Source: Saturnia japonica (lineage: Eukaryota; Arthropoda; Insecta; Lepidoptera; Saturniidae). Taken from it: DNA of 64,000 bases. The DNA lies in the NCBI GenBank assembly GCA_033032175.1, contig CM065322.1, positions 3,348,001 to 3,412,000 on the forward strand, written 5' to 3'. This document shows positions 1 through 10,727 of this stretch, piece after piece (the stretch's first letter is position 1; each line of letters starts with the position of its first letter). A program made the position numbers and the translations under genes. The notes under the pieces are model-generated. The model was not told the DNA's origin. It ran no database searches and saw only the letters and a program-made list of their open reading frames with translations.

Positions 1-144
1 ACCCCTTGAAGACTCTCGACTCACCTGACAACCGGCATAACTTAGCTCAATACGTCGACCCTCAAGATATGACAGAACCACATCGTACAAATTTTCAGGG
101 CACCTTTTGGCCACGAGCTGGGACTTCAGCGCAGGCCACCACGC
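1..144 (-). mobile_element. R1-clade LINE fragment (reverse transcriptase), runs off the left edge
   Basis: The minus strand is open from 144 to 1 and reads like part of the palm of an R1-clade (R1/TRAS/SART) reverse transcriptase. It contains WWPAL, then a CPENLYDVV-type helix, then SYLEGRRIELSYAGC, then RESSRG just before where the family has its CPQGS box. The frame has no stop but is cut at base 1, so most of the element lies outside the window. It stops abruptly at about 145, where the A-rich end of another LINE begins, so the two elements are adjacent or nested. The clade call rests on motif order only. Confidence 0.68.
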
Positions 145-164
145 GTATTTTATTATTTATTAAT

Positions 165-2288
165 TTAATTTTTATGGGTACATGAAAATTCGTGTTTGTA
201 TAAGGGCGAATGTGAGCCTGAGGGACGCAAGTACGGCGAGTGAATAATTAATAATTTAGTTTTGTCCGAATTCAATACAATGCCGTTATCATGAGACCAT
301 TTTACAACAGCGTCAATGTCATGCTGTACCAGCCTACAAGTTTTAACAATGTCAATTCCAGCAAGCAATGTGCGCAAATCATCTATTAACATGCATCAGG
401 TAGCAGAGTGGTCCACAGCCAGACCCCTGCGGAATACCACATCTCACATCCGTCCTATCACTGAATGAGTTACTCAATCTAACACGGTAGGAGCGTGACG
501 TGAGGTAATCGCGGAACCATAGGTTCAGAGGTTCTCCCACACCGCACTCATTCATCGCATTAATAAGCGTGTCTGTTTCCAGGGTATCATATGCTTTCCT
601 AAAATCGAAAAAGACAGCAATCACAAATTTTTTATCCTCCAAATAACTGTTAATCTCGTCTGTGAACTTGGCAAGTAGGTTATTTGTACTTTTCCCTTTC
701 AAGGAACCATGTTGACAATTGTTAATAATTTGATGCTTTTGAAGGTAATCACCTACTTGATTTAATATACATTTTTCTATAACTTTATCTATACTAGATA
801 AAATAGATATAGGTCTATAATTAGAATAGTTACGATCTCCTTTTTAATAAATCGGTCGGACTATTGATTCTTTTATTTTGCTGGGAAATTGAAAGTGTTT
901 TACTGATAAATTAACAAGTTTCGCCATTACAGGACTAAATTTATCTACAATAAATTTAAGGTCAGACATACGAATTTGATCGCCACCCGAGGATTTATTG
1001 CTATTCATATTTTTAATAATATTTTTTATGTATTTACTATTTACGGGTTGCCATCTCATGTTCATATCTGAAAGTTTTACATACGAATTCCTATCTAATC
1101 ATTTTTCAGTACATGTGTGTTTAATATGTTCAATTTCGTTCTTAAACGTAGTTGCAAATTTGTTACAAATGTCTAATGTACTGCCCTGCCCCTCCATACT
1201 AGTTAATATTGATGAATCCACCGATTTTTTAGTAACTCCTAACATAGTATTAATTTTTTCCCATAACTTTTTTATGTTTTTATTACATTCTAATATACTT
1301 TCTCTATAGTATTTATTTTTACTTTTATTGATTGCTTTTTGACATTTGTTTCTATATTTCGTATAATTTAGACGCTTAAGCTTATTCTTCGGATCATTGC
1401 TCCATATATCAAATAGCCTATCTTTTTCCTCTATCATTTTCTTTAAGTTTTTGTTAATCCATATTTTATTGTTTCTGTTACTTACATAGATATTCTTAGT
1501 TATATAGCATTGGTTATATACATCAATAAATATTTAGTGGAACGACTTATATAATTCTATAGGACAATCAATGGTCAATAATTTATCAAAATTTATATTT
1601 AGCAACTTTTCTCTAACCATATTATTGTCTAACATACGCTTATTAGTTATTAGTGTAAGTGTGGACGGCAAACACTTTGATGGAGTGCGTTTCCATTCTC
1701 TATTTGCAGATATAAAGTAATGGTCAGATATTTTGTGTTTAATTATGGCCGAATAAATAGATGCCTTGCTTACCCATATATAAAGATGATCTATACAAGA
1801 TGTTACTATTTTTCCCATAAGAATTTCTTTGCGAGTTATATCATCGATACATTTTGTAAATCCATTTTCAGCTAGAATATTTTCATAAGAGATTACATTT
1901 TTGTCGTTAATATTGAGTAGATTTATATTGATATCGCCACAAAAAATTATAGTAGAATTTTGTGGGAAATAGTTTAAAATATTACGAATTTCGAGAATGA
2001 ACTCTTCTATTAATACCTATTGTTAACTCTTGGTGGCCTATAAATTGCTATTAAGTATATAGTTTCGTTAAGATAGTTAAGTGTAATGGAAACGCATTCT
2101 GCCGCTCGTATCCCTGCCGATACAATCGGTTCGTAAATTCGAGCGGCGAGCTCCTCGCGCGTATAATCCAACAAACCTCCACCTCTACAGCCCAATCGTG
2201 TAAATTTATTTATATCATACCCACTTATTTTGAATAAAGATAACATTGAGTAATCAATGTTAGGTTCGGTTAAGACTATTATATCCAA
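165..2288 (-). pseudogene. Broken LINE ORF2 (AP endonuclease and reverse transcriptase)
   Basis: Pieces in several frames follow ORF2 order when read from 2288 down. 2010-2288 has endonuclease motifs (TEPNID, RGGGL, IAIYRPP). 1534-1818 has the endonuclease SCIDH and ISDHYFI regions. 1099-1437 is the linker. 844-1065 is the start of the RT (NKSSGGDQI). 379-702 is the RT palm with FFDFRKAYDTLE and CGIPQGSGCGPL. 165-392 has a degenerate metal-binding box (IDDL where YADD is expected) and then NSDKTKLLI. The frame breaks between pieces and the damaged YADD box mean it cannot encode an active polymerase. Confidence 0.8.
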
Positions 2289-2541
2289 TTGAACTAAACT
2301 ATTGTGAATGATTACAAGTAACTCATTAAAATATTTATTTAAAGATCTTATGTTTATATGTAATATGCTTAGTACTTTTTTGTTTACTAAGGTACTTGTC
2401 CATGTATTTATGTTAATAACACAAACATATTTAACTTCTCTGTTATTTATAATATCAATATTATTTATGTCTGCGAATTTTAATAAAGTAAATTATACAG
2501 GTACCTTAAACACATTTTTAGGGAAATTAACATTAAACTTA

Positions 2542-3405
2542 CTAAACTTTTACAAGATCTCTTAATTCGCCTTCTGATCTGAGCCATATTGTTTTATCGC
2601 CGTCTTCTTTCTTCACAAGTATTCTTCCATTTGACACCCAAATGTATTTGTAAATACCACGAAGTTGTGTTTTAGCATTCCATAGTAGTGTTCTTGTTGT
2701 CTTAGTCAAGTCCTCATTAATGAATATTTTGCTAGTCGACGACCCGCCTGTAATAGAACTGCTTATTGTTTCGGGTACTTTACGACGTTTCTCCAACCAA
2801 TCGTCTCTGGATACACTACATGTAGTCTTAAATCCTACTAGAATGGAAGCTGGCTTCAATCTCTTTTTCGGTGGGTGAATTCGTCGTGCCCACTCAATTC
2901 CGTCACTGCTTACACCAATTTTATTACCGATTTTAGATACTAATTCCTTAACATTTTCACCGGGTAGGTACTCGACTCCTACTATTTCTAAATTATATTT
3001 ACGTTGTGATTGTTCAATACCTTGTATTTTTTGTTCAAGGGCAAGGTTACATTTCTCTAAATATACACATTTGTTGTTAACACTGACCACTGATTTCTCC
3101 AATTTAGTTATTTTACTTTTGGCTTGCTCGTGTTCAGCTAACAGTGTATCATATTTATCGGAAAGCAGGCTAATACTTTGTTGAATTGTATCTAAGTGCT
3201 TTTTTAATGTGGGTATGGCACTGACCTTTTTCTGAATATCTTTTAATATTTTTCCATTGTCTTGTGCCTCCTCTTCAGCCTCATTCTCGTCTGAACCCTC
3301 ATCTTCACAGTTATTACAGTAAATCCTGTTTAGTCCAGCTTTTAAGTCCGCCGCTAATCCCTTTACGCAGTTCCTTGGCATGTTCCTCGGCATGTTCCTT
3401 GGCAT
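2542..3405 (-). CDS. LINE ORF1 protein (coiled coil, RNA-binding-like), 287 aa
   Basis: First open reading frame of the LINE at 145-3420. The N-terminus has a three-fold MPRN repeat, then an acidic stretch (residues about 33-50), then a heptad-rich segment (about 55-135) that should form a coiled coil, then a basic C-terminal part resembling the RRM/CTD-like region of ORF1 proteins (EIVGVEY, WARRIHPPKKR). Proteins of this kind bind the element's own RNA and act as nucleic-acid chaperones. There is no CCHC knuckle. The MPRN repeats come from a 12-base tandem repeat at the start of the gene, so the true start could be any of the three methionines. The frame is intact although ORF2 is broken. 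Confidence 0.72.
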   Translation of the reverse strand: MPRNMPRNMPRNCVKGLAADLKAGLNRIYCNNCEDEGSDENEAEEEAQDNGKILKDIQKKVSAIPTLKKHLDTIQQSISLLSDKYDTLLAEHEQAKSKITKLEKSVVSVNNKCVYLEKCNLALEQKIQGIEQSQRKYNLEIVGVEYLPGENVKELVSKIGNKIGVSSDGIEWARRIHPPKKRLKPASILVGFKTTCSVSRDDWLEKRRKVPETISSSITGGSSTSKIFINEDLTKTTRTLLWNAKTQLRGIYKYIWVSNGRILVKKEDGDKTIWLRSEGELRDLVKV

Positions 3406-3420
3406 ACAAAGTGTAATCCT

Positions 3421-3635
3421 TTTTTAGACAAAACTTTTTTACCCTTTTGACATTCCATGATGCGATATCAAGGTGAATAGTTATAAACAAATGTAAACTT
3501 TTCGTTACGAGCGCAATAAGTACGTGCAGCGTGCACGCTTATCAATATAAGACCAGTAATAGTACCTATATAGTGATAAACCCATCTATGGGTTTCTTTT
3601 GGTTCATCGTGTTCAGAGATAATTCATTTATATAT
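3421..3635. other. Short non-coding stretch upstream of the LINE
   Basis: AT-rich sequence between the 5' side of the LINE and the start of the SINE-like repeat. I see no gene or clear repeat in it. Any 5' UTR of the LINE would lie here. Confidence 0.4.
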
Positions 3636-4125
3636 AGTACTAGCTGTGTCCGTGACTTCTCTCACGTGAATTACAGATTGCCCGTGCGAATCTTGCTCCC
3701 CCGCTCCCGGCTGTTTTAAAGATAAAAATTCTTATGGTGGGTGTTTCTTGAAAGAAAGATGATTACGCTCCCAGAGTTTTTTGCAGGTCTTTTTAATGCC
3801 TATAATTATGAAGTACATTAATTTTCTATATCTCTTATGGTTTACTCAGCATAAGCCATTTAAGTGCCCGAATTGATTCACCATGACCAGTTTTTATTTT
3901 ATTTGTGCGAAACTCTAATTCTTTTTCTTAAATAGAAGTAGCTAACTTATAATAGCTTATAAGTAACTTATAGTAACTTATACTCCCTATATTATCAGCT
4001 ATCTATCTGTGAAAGTCCCGTCAATATCGGTCCAACCGTTTCGGAGATTACCCGGAACAAACAAACAGACACACAGACAATAGACAAAACTAAAAAAAAT
4101 GGGCTTTTTGTTATAGGTATCGTAT
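3636..4125 (+). repeat. SINE-like dispersed repeat (family a)
   Basis: It begins with ACTAGCTGTGTCCGTGAC and ends near GTCCAACCGTTTCGGAGATT followed by AACAAACAGACA, a layout common in lepidopteran RTE-related short repeats. Related copies occur at 14541, 21985, 29222 (start only), 48010 and 61490, sharing the GTTTACTCAGC and GTTTCGGAGATTA blocks. No coding potential is seen. The autonomous partner is not identified here. Confidence 0.55.
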
Positions 4126-4528
4126 GTACTTTCATATGCATTTAGTAAAAAACTATTGTTTCGATATTACAAACAGAACTTCAGTTTTATTAATTGTATG
4201 GATTATAATGGGGTGATAGGGATTGCGCCCACCATACACTTGCTTATAAGTAACTTATAGTAACTTATACTCCCTATATTATCAGCTATCTATCTGTGAA
4301 AGTCCCGTCAATATCGGTCCAACCGTTTCGGAGATTACCCGGAACAAACAAACAGACACACAGACAATAGACAAAACTAAAAAAAATGGGCTTTTTATTA
4401 TAGGTATCGTATGTACTTTCATATGCATTTAGTAAAAAACTGTTGTTTCGATATTACAAACAGAACTTCAGTTTTATTAATTGTATGGATTATAATGGGG
4501 TGATAGGGATCGCGCCCACCATACACTT
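3955..4528 (+). repeat. Tandem direct duplication, two 287-base units
   Basis: Unit 1 is 3955-4241 and unit 2 is 4242-4528. Both begin GCTTATAAGTAACTTATAG and end in ACCATACACTT or ACCATACACTTA. Reading them side by side I count three substitutions and no gap, so the duplication is recent. The unit spans the end of the SINE-like repeat plus its 3' flank. A short ACTTATAGTAACTTATA repeat at the unit boundary could have promoted unequal exchange or slippage. Confidence 0.9.
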
Positions 4529-4589
4529 AGTGATAAACACATGTATGATTTTCTTTTGATATATCGTGTTCTGAGATCAGTCGGAGTAT

Positions 4590-4740
4590 ATCTATACTAA
4601 TATAATAAAGCGGAAGAGTTTTATTGTTTGTTTGTTAAAACAAGCTAATCTCTAGAACTGCCAGTCGGATTAAAAAAATATTTTGTGATAGCCAGACTCA
4701 CTACAAATAGTATAGGCTATCTAACATTAGGTTACAACTC
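4590..4740 (+). repeat. Dispersed short repeat (inverted relative to the one at 7090-7215)
   Basis: It contains CTAATATAATAAAGCGGAAG, then AGTTTTATTGTTTGTTTG, then AACTGCCAGTCGGATT. The same order on the opposite strand is found at about 7090-7215. It is a non-coding interspersed repeat of unknown class. Confidence 0.45.
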
Positions 4741-7214
4741 TCAGCAATCCTTAAATATTGATTTTTGTTTAGTCGGAGGTGGAAGCCCTTCCGAGCTGAT
4801 TTATCCGCTTGCGCTGTCGTAATGGTTAATGATACATAAATACAATTTGCTAGAAAAATACTCATCCTTAATATATTTAAAAAAAAAAGGGATTTATGAA
4901 CATTATTTTTAGGCATGGCATATTAATTCTTACGAATAAAAGTTACTATATCATGAAGAAAATTTTATAAAGTTAATTTAGTTAGTTTCTTTAATTAAGT
5001 TTTGCTCATTATAGTATGTTATTTTGATACATAATTTAGGAGATAATGAAAAATTCTAATAATTTGTACTTGCGACAAGAACAATAATTATGATAGACTA
5101 CACAGGTGCGTTGGTGTCGCGGTGTTTGTTGTATAAAATTAACGCGGGTGAAACTGTTAGACACACTGAGTATATAATATATAAATTAAATTAACAGACT
5201 TCAAAAAAAGTCTGAGGTTACTCAGTTCGAATGTTTTTTTTTAATGGATGTTCAGCTATATTTTCTTTGTTTAGGAACCGATTTGAATGATTCTTTTTTG
5301 TTGGGTAGGAAGTACCTCAAGTGTGGTCCCATTTTAATTTCATTGGCATTGGGCAATCCACTTCGCAGATACGCTAGGGTACTCGTCAAATAATTGAAGT
5401 TAGTTTTTTTTTTGGTTAAAATTGTTTTGTTTGAAATCGGTTAAAATTAGAATACAATATGTTATGACTTCATACAAAAGTATAGATCAAGGACAAAGAA
5501 TAAATATGCATCTCATTTTGTGGTGCTAAGCTAAACTACAAGGACTTTTTGAAGTCAATATATAAGAGTGAAAAGTGGTCGTAAGAAATATTGGTTTAGA
5601 TAAAAATATAAGAAATATTACATAATATTTTAATTATGTAATAAATAAAAAAAGCTTTTAAGCTTTTATTCTACAATTCAATACATTCTATTGATATTTA
5701 GTTTGTATTTAAAAAGTACTCTCGAGTTCCTTAATTAAATAATTTAGTAATTCCGTAGTAAACATTACGAATATATTACATGTTTTCATTACATTATACA
5801 ATGTAATACACATTATCCTTATTGGTAAAGAGAAAATAGTAGCTGAGACTGTTTTATACTTTCTTGAATGAGTTGATTGAAACAATTAACAATAATCAAA
5901 TAAAATGTTCATGACTTTATTGGGTTTTATTTTTGTAATATCGGTTACTCCAAATGTGTGTTTGTATTCGTACACACTCCTCAAATCGAGTGTATGAACT
6001 CACGAATACTTTCGTGTAGCGTTGCGGAGAAATCTTGTAGATTTTGCATCTATAGTATATTTTCTTTAAGGCTCTCTCCACAAACAAGGTTTTGTGGATT
6101 GTTGGTGTACACTTTTGATTTCAGATTTTTCTGTTAAAATACAAGGGGTCGGGGTGAGATCATGCATGTTTTTCTTCATAATTACATGAACAGTAATTAG
6201 TACACTTAGAGATTCCTAATCGACGGAATGCGTAAGGAACGCCTACCTTGAGACAGCAGACATGAATCCTGGAATGGGTTGGTTGATGGCACAACCCGTT
6301 TTACGGAACTCCTTAATCCACTTTTTAAGACGTTAGCACTTGGGACATCCTTTGGTTTGCGAATATTGTATAGAGAAAAGTACTACCAAAGAACTGCAGC
6401 GTAGGAATGACTATTCTTGAAAATATCTTGCAAGGCACTTTGCGCTTCAGTTCATTGATTTATATTGACTACTAAGCCCGAACGTGAGGCGCGTCGTTCG
6501 ACACTCGTCCCTTCTCCCCAGCATTAACCGTTGCCGTAAAATAAAAATAAAAATTCAAACTTTCCAATGGATACCCTGTATTTTCAGAGTATTTCTATAA
6601 ACGTGTATTTATGATTAGCTGCGCCCAACGGTTTCATCCGTGTTAATTATATCCAACAAATACCGCGCCGCGCCGCCCTGCCACCCGTGTTGGCTAACAT
6701 AGAAATTGGTCCCTTTTTCAGCAAGTACATATTATTATTTTAATTTTGCATTATCTCCTAAACTATGTGCCCAAATAACACGTTACAAAAGGTACAATTT
6801 CACTTCATAAAATTGTCTTTATTATGAAGTAAGTTTCATTTGCCTAAAAAATAATGCTCATAAAACACTTTCTAATATTCAACAAATTTTGTCACAAAAT
6901 AAATTATTGTAGTTTATATATAAGAGATAGGAATGCAATAATGCTGTCGCGGATTTAGTTTTAAGGATATGCTAAGGACCAATATTTTTGTGGAACTTTG
7001 TATTTACGTGTCATTAACCATTACGCCAGCGCACGCGGATAAAGAAGTTCGGGAACACTTCCACTATCCACTTATTTAACAAAAAAAAAGATGTTAGATG
7101 ACCTATACTAATCCACGTGAAGATGGCCATCATATACCAAAAGAGTTTTTCGAATCCAACTGGCAGTTCCAGACATTAACGTGTTTAAACAAACAAACAA
7201 AAACTCTTCCCATT
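4741..7214. other. AT-rich non-coding stretch with repeat fragments
   Basis: No supported gene. Visible fragments are a piece of the ACACGGGTGAAAC repeat family at about 5100-5165 (its opposite-strand form at 6610-6695), a TTCAAAAAAAGTCTGAGGTT and AGTGTGGTCCCATT repeat at 5190-5400, and the inverted short repeat at 7090-7214. On the minus strand near 6270-6340 a short string (KKWIKEFRKTG) resembles the helix-turn-helix start of a mariner-type transposase, but it is too short and broken to call. The open frame at 4701-4916 has no recognisable feature. Confidence 0.45.
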
Positions 7215-8620
7215 ATTTTATTTTATTTTATTTTATTTTAATATTTTAAGAAAACTTACAGCTAAGTACTTATTTAAGTTACATATATAAATTAATGAAG
7301 GCCATTTACAAGTTCTCACATATAATTATGTACTTATATATAAAAAAATAAATAAAAAATAAAGTAGACGGAAGAACACAAAAATATTAACAAAAGAAAT
7401 AAGAATTCAAAAGAGCTTTCAACTTCTGCACAGTTGTATCAAATATATCAATGTTTAAATCACTAACTAATTTATTCATACTGCTGCTTACTCGAATGAA
7501 ATAGGAATTTTGTCTGTAGGTAGTTCTAACTATAGGACTATAAAGTATGTTAGGGTTTCTAAAAGATGCTGCCGGTACACGTAGGTTAATTTTGCTCAGT
7601 ATCTCCGAACAGTCAACTAGGCCATTGAGTATACACAAAAGATATGATACATCAGCTATTTCTCTTCGTGTATACAGCGGGAGCATATGAAATTTTTTAC
7701 AGCGCGATGTGTAATCTGGTACAATTATTTCAGATTTAAACTGTAGGAAACGAAGAAACCGCTTTTGTATTTTCTCAATGCGTGTGATATATATATTATA
7801 ATTGGGGTTCCAGACTTGAGATGCGTATTCAAGATGGGTTCGAACAAAAGAACAATAAAGAATTTTAAAAGTTTTAACACATTTAAATTCATTGGATAAT
7901 CGAAATACAAACCCTAATGCTTTAGAAGCTTTTTTGACAACATTATCAATATGCTTATCAAATATTAGTTTGGAGTCAAAAATAACACCTAAATCTCTAA
8001 CAGCATTAACTCGTGATAATTTAGTATTTTTAAGAAAGTAATTGTGCAGAATCGGATTGAGTTTACGGGTATATGTTATAACTTGACATTTCGTGACATT
8101 TAAATCTAATTTATTGAGAGTACAATAATTTTGAAACTTATCTAAATCATACTGAATACGAACTACATCGGAAACAGTTTTAACAGGACATATAATTTTA
8201 AGGTCATCAGCGTAGAGAAGAATTTTGCAAGTGGTAAAACAGGATGGTATATCATTAATAAAAATGTTAAAGAGCAGAGGACCCAATAAAGATCCCTGAG
8301 GAACTCCTGAAGGAATCTGCATCGGCAAAGATGTATAGCCATTTAGAACTACAGTTTGGCATCTGTTCTTGACATAAGATGAAAACCACCTAAACAAATT
8401 ACCCCGAATCCCTATATCTCTCAGTTTGCAAAGCAGGATTTCATGATTTATCCTGTCAAATGCTTTACTGAAATCAGTATAAATTACATCTACCTGGGCA
8501 GGCTCTGACATGTAGTAAGTTATGTAATCACTAGACAGGATAAGATTTGATGTAGTAGATCTTCCTTTTATAAAGCCATGTTTCCTATCGTTAATAATAA
8601 TATAATAGTAATTTACCATT
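7215..8620 (-). mobile_element. 5'-truncated Jockey-clade LINE
   Basis: Only the 3' part of the element is present, on the minus strand. It ends in element orientation with a short 3' UTR and a (TAAAA)n tail (7218-7240, seen on the plus strand as repeated TTTTA). The left truncation at about 8617 lies inside the RT, just before the HGFIKGRS motif, and abuts a copy of the degenerate satellite-like repeat. The 5' truncation is typical of target-primed reverse transcription. Confidence 0.85.
7387..8619 (-). CDS. Jockey-clade reverse transcriptase, C-terminal part, 410 aa, frame intact
   Basis: RNA-dependent DNA polymerase of a non-LTR retrotransposon. Motifs in order: HGFIKGRSTT (about residue 14), the catalytic TDFSKAFD (48-55), SGVPQGSLLGPLLFN (104-118), the catalytic LLYADD (134-139), then LNVTKCQVI and RDLGVIFDSK, followed by the C-terminal domain typical of Jockey elements (LEYASQVWNP, RIEKIQKRFLRF). 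There is no stop or frameshift over the whole length, so the insertion is fairly young. The first ten or so residues come from flanking DNA, and the endonuclease and ORF1 are missing, so this copy cannot move on its own. Confidence 0.88.
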   Translation of the reverse strand: MVNYYYIIINDRKHGFIKGRSTTSNLILSSDYITYYMSEPAQVDVIYTDFSKAFDRINHEILLCKLRDIGIRGNLFRWFSSYVKNRCQTVVLNGYTSLPMQIPSGVPQGSLLGPLLFNIFINDIPSCFTTCKILLYADDLKIICPVKTVSDVVRIQYDLDKFQNYCTLNKLDLNVTKCQVITYTRKLNPILHNYFLKNTKLSRVNAVRDLGVIFDSKLIFDKHIDNVVKKASKALGFVFRLSNEFKCVKTFKILYCSFVRTHLEYASQVWNPNYNIYITRIEKIQKRFLRFLQFKSEIIVPDYTSRCKKFHMLPLYTRREIADVSYLLCILNGLVDCSEILSKINLRVPAASFRNPNILYSPIVRTTYRQNSYFIRVSSSMNKLVSDLNIDIFDTTVQKLKALLNSYFFC

Positions 8621-8624
8621 CATA

Positions 8625-8860
8625 AATGTGTACAAAATGTAACGTCAGTAACAATATCACCGACTTTATAATTGCTACGGATATATAACAATGTATCGGA
8701 AACTAATTAAATAGCTATCTCATTACTTTACTGAAATAAAAATAATTTTACTAGTTTCTCGAAGCCTCCATTTTTTGCCAACTTCACTTGTCTACTTATT
8801 AATCTCTTTCTACTTTTCAGAATATTACTTTAAAACCATATCTTTACTAGCGGTGTGCTG
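8625..8860 (+). repeat. Single copy of a degenerate satellite-like unit
   Basis: Contains ACAAAATGTAAC, CTTTATAATTGCTAC, AACTAATTAAATAGCTATC and CAACTTCACTTGTCTAC in the same order as the units at 61960-62650. The Jockey-type element ends against its left side. Confidence 0.5.
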
Positions 8861-9177
8861 GCATTTGTTACACATTAATTTATTTAATCCCGTAATTTTT
8901 TATTACTCATATTATTGACAACTCATGAGAATCGGTGTAACCTTTTTTGAGTTTAATAACTAATAATAATAATAAATTTATTTATTTGACCTCACATTTA
9001 TTATATTATATATTTATATATATATACAATATTGTTTATACACAAAAAATACTAACATACATTTTATACAAGAGTAGGTAATGGTGATAGTTACATTTAA
9101 TGTGAGATCTGGAGTCTAAAAAAGGTACAAAGACCTGAACTACAGATCTGCAGACCTTCGTTATCTAATTTTATCTA
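8861..9177. other. AT-rich spacer with simple repeats
   Basis: Contains a TAATAATAATAAT run at about 8960 and a TATATATA run at about 9010. No gene seen. Confidence 0.4.
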
Positions 9178-10727
9178 CACTCATCAAAAAAGTCTAAGTA
9201 ACATGTACTAATTTAAATTTTAGGATGGTTCTTCACATTATAACGTTGTATTTTATTTTTTAAATAATATCTTTAGGGTTCTATGATGTAAAAATAACAG
9301 CTGTTGTCTTTATAAGTTCTTTTAATAACAGAAATGAACGATATTAGAATATACTGTAGAAACTAAGATACATAAGAAACTAAACTTTTTTCTTACAAAA
9401 TGAAATTTCTAAAGAAAATGTATTTATTGTGAAAGAATAGAACAATTTAATACAAAGTATGGGCTCCTCTGCTATTCAGAACTTGTCGGCAACGATTATT
9501 CATTGAATTAATGAGACTGCTTATGTCATCTTGCGGTATTCGCTCCCAATGGAATTGTAGCAAATCCTTCAGCTGTTGGGTTGTTGTCGCTCCGTCCAAG
9601 TCCTTCAAAACACGTCTCTGGAGCATGTCCCATGCGTGTTCGATGGGGTTGAGATCTGGCGATTGTGCAGGCCAGGGCAATACCCGAATGTTCTCCGTTG
9701 CAAAATATTCACTGGTTCGCCGAGCTGTATGTGAACGCGCATTGTCATGCATTAACCTAAAATCTGAGCCAAAGGTTTGTGCAAATGGGTAGACATAAGG
9801 TCTGAGAATGTCCCCAATGTAATTTTCAGCATTCATGTTTCCATTTACAAAAACGAGCTCTGTTCGCCTGTTCTTCATAATACCCGCCCGTAACATAACT
9901 GTTGAGCCGCTGTATGGATGAACTTCCTGAACGCACCTGAGCCTTTCAGTATTTCCGGGCCGACGATACACTCACACCCTTCTTGTATTAGGCTTAAACC
10001 CGAATCGCGACTTATCGGAAAACATAATTTTATCACATTGTTCCTGGGTCCATGTTATTCGTTCTCTACACCATTCATATCGACTAGCGCGATTCCCGTG
10101 ACGTATCGGTGGGCACCTGATTGGGCGTCGAGCTCGTAGGCCGTACTCATGCAGTCGATTTCGCACAGTTTGAGGACTTACATCAACACCACTTGAAATT
10201 TGTAGCAAACTTATCTCTCGAGCGGTTAACATCGGCTGGCGTCTTGCAGTCAGTTGTATGTACCGGTCTTGCCGAGTGGTTGTACTCCTTTTACGGGCTG
10301 GATGCTGTTCAGCGGGCTCTCCTGTATTATTGTAGCGCTGCCAAAGACGACAAATAATACTTCTATGAATGCCAAAATGTCGAGATACCTGAGATTGATT
10401 ACTTCCCGCTTGCAACATCCCTACAACTCTTTGCATTTCATCTGCCATCAAATGACGTCGCTTCATGACGTAAAGAATATCTAACAATTCAAATTTGTCG
10501 CTAACTTTATTTAAATGGTTGGTAAAATTATAAAATCAAGACTAAACGTAGCAATTAAAACGCACTTAAATTCAAACAATTTTTTTTACAACCAGCCAGT
10601 ATGTCATCAATAACAAAAAAGTTTACTTACCTACGCACTTTGTTTGAGTAAATATTTAGAAATTAATTAATATAAATGGAAAAATTTGTAATATCACGCA
10701 TGTTGCTTAGACTTTTTTGATGTGTGT
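9178..10727 (-). mobile_element. Nearly intact Tc1-family DNA transposon with inverted repeats and TA target duplication
   Basis: The left end starts CACTCATCAAAAAAGTCTAA at 9178 and the right end is its inverted match (TTAGACTTTTTTGATGTGTG, ending at 10727). The inverted repeats match over about 28 bases with two differences. TA lies directly outside both ends (9176-9177 and 10728-10729), the target-site duplication of Tc1/mariner elements. Length is about 1550 bases, normal for Tc1. A single transposase gene on the minus strand fills most of it. Confidence 0.93.
9447..10487 (-). pseudogene. Tc1 transposase (DD34E) broken by one in-frame stop
   Basis: Cut-and-paste transposase. Two open stretches, 10487-9972 and 9971-9447, are in the same frame and separated by one TGA at 9972-9974. 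The N-terminal part has the helix-turn-helix (residues about 15-60, QSQVSRHFGIHRS) and a second Tc-type DNA-binding half. The catalytic triad is visible: D158 in IMFSDKSRF of the first stretch, D76 in LMHDNARSH of the second, and E111 in NPIEHAWD, with exactly 34 residues between the last D and E. TGA could derive from CGA (Arg) by one CpG transition. The usual VWGGI block reads LRAGI, a second likely lesion. The real start is probably Met8 or Met14. Plus-strand frames here are shadows. Confidence 0.92.

Larger units (their letters stand above)
145..3420 (-). mobile_element. Decayed CR1/Jockey-type non-LTR retrotransposon
   Basis: A minus-strand LINE with ORF1 at 2542-3405 and a broken ORF2 at 165-2288. 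In element orientation it ends at about 145 in an A/T-rich tail. ORF2 stops soon after the palm and lacks the usual C-terminal half, so the 3' part is deleted or replaced. No target-site duplication was identified. The clade (CR1 or Jockey) is not settled by eye. The plus-strand open frames at 998-1309 and 2308-2565 are antisense shadows. Confidence 0.78.

Noticed and set aside
998..2565. Plus-strand membrane-like frames over the first LINE (998-1309, 2308-2565)
   Set aside because: Antisense of A/T-rich ORF2, which gives hydrophobic shadows; ORF2 motifs are on the minus strand.
3955..4528. CRISPR-like direct repeat
   Set aside because: Two long adjacent units without spacers in an insect genome; it is a tandem duplication.
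6230..6345. Possible mariner-type helix-turn-helix relic on the minus strand
   Set aside because: One short resemblance (KKWIKEFRKTG) with stops on both sides; not enough to call a feature.
9511..10484. Plus-strand open frames over the Tc1 element
   Set aside because: Antisense shadows of the transposase, which carries the DD34E triad on the minus strand.
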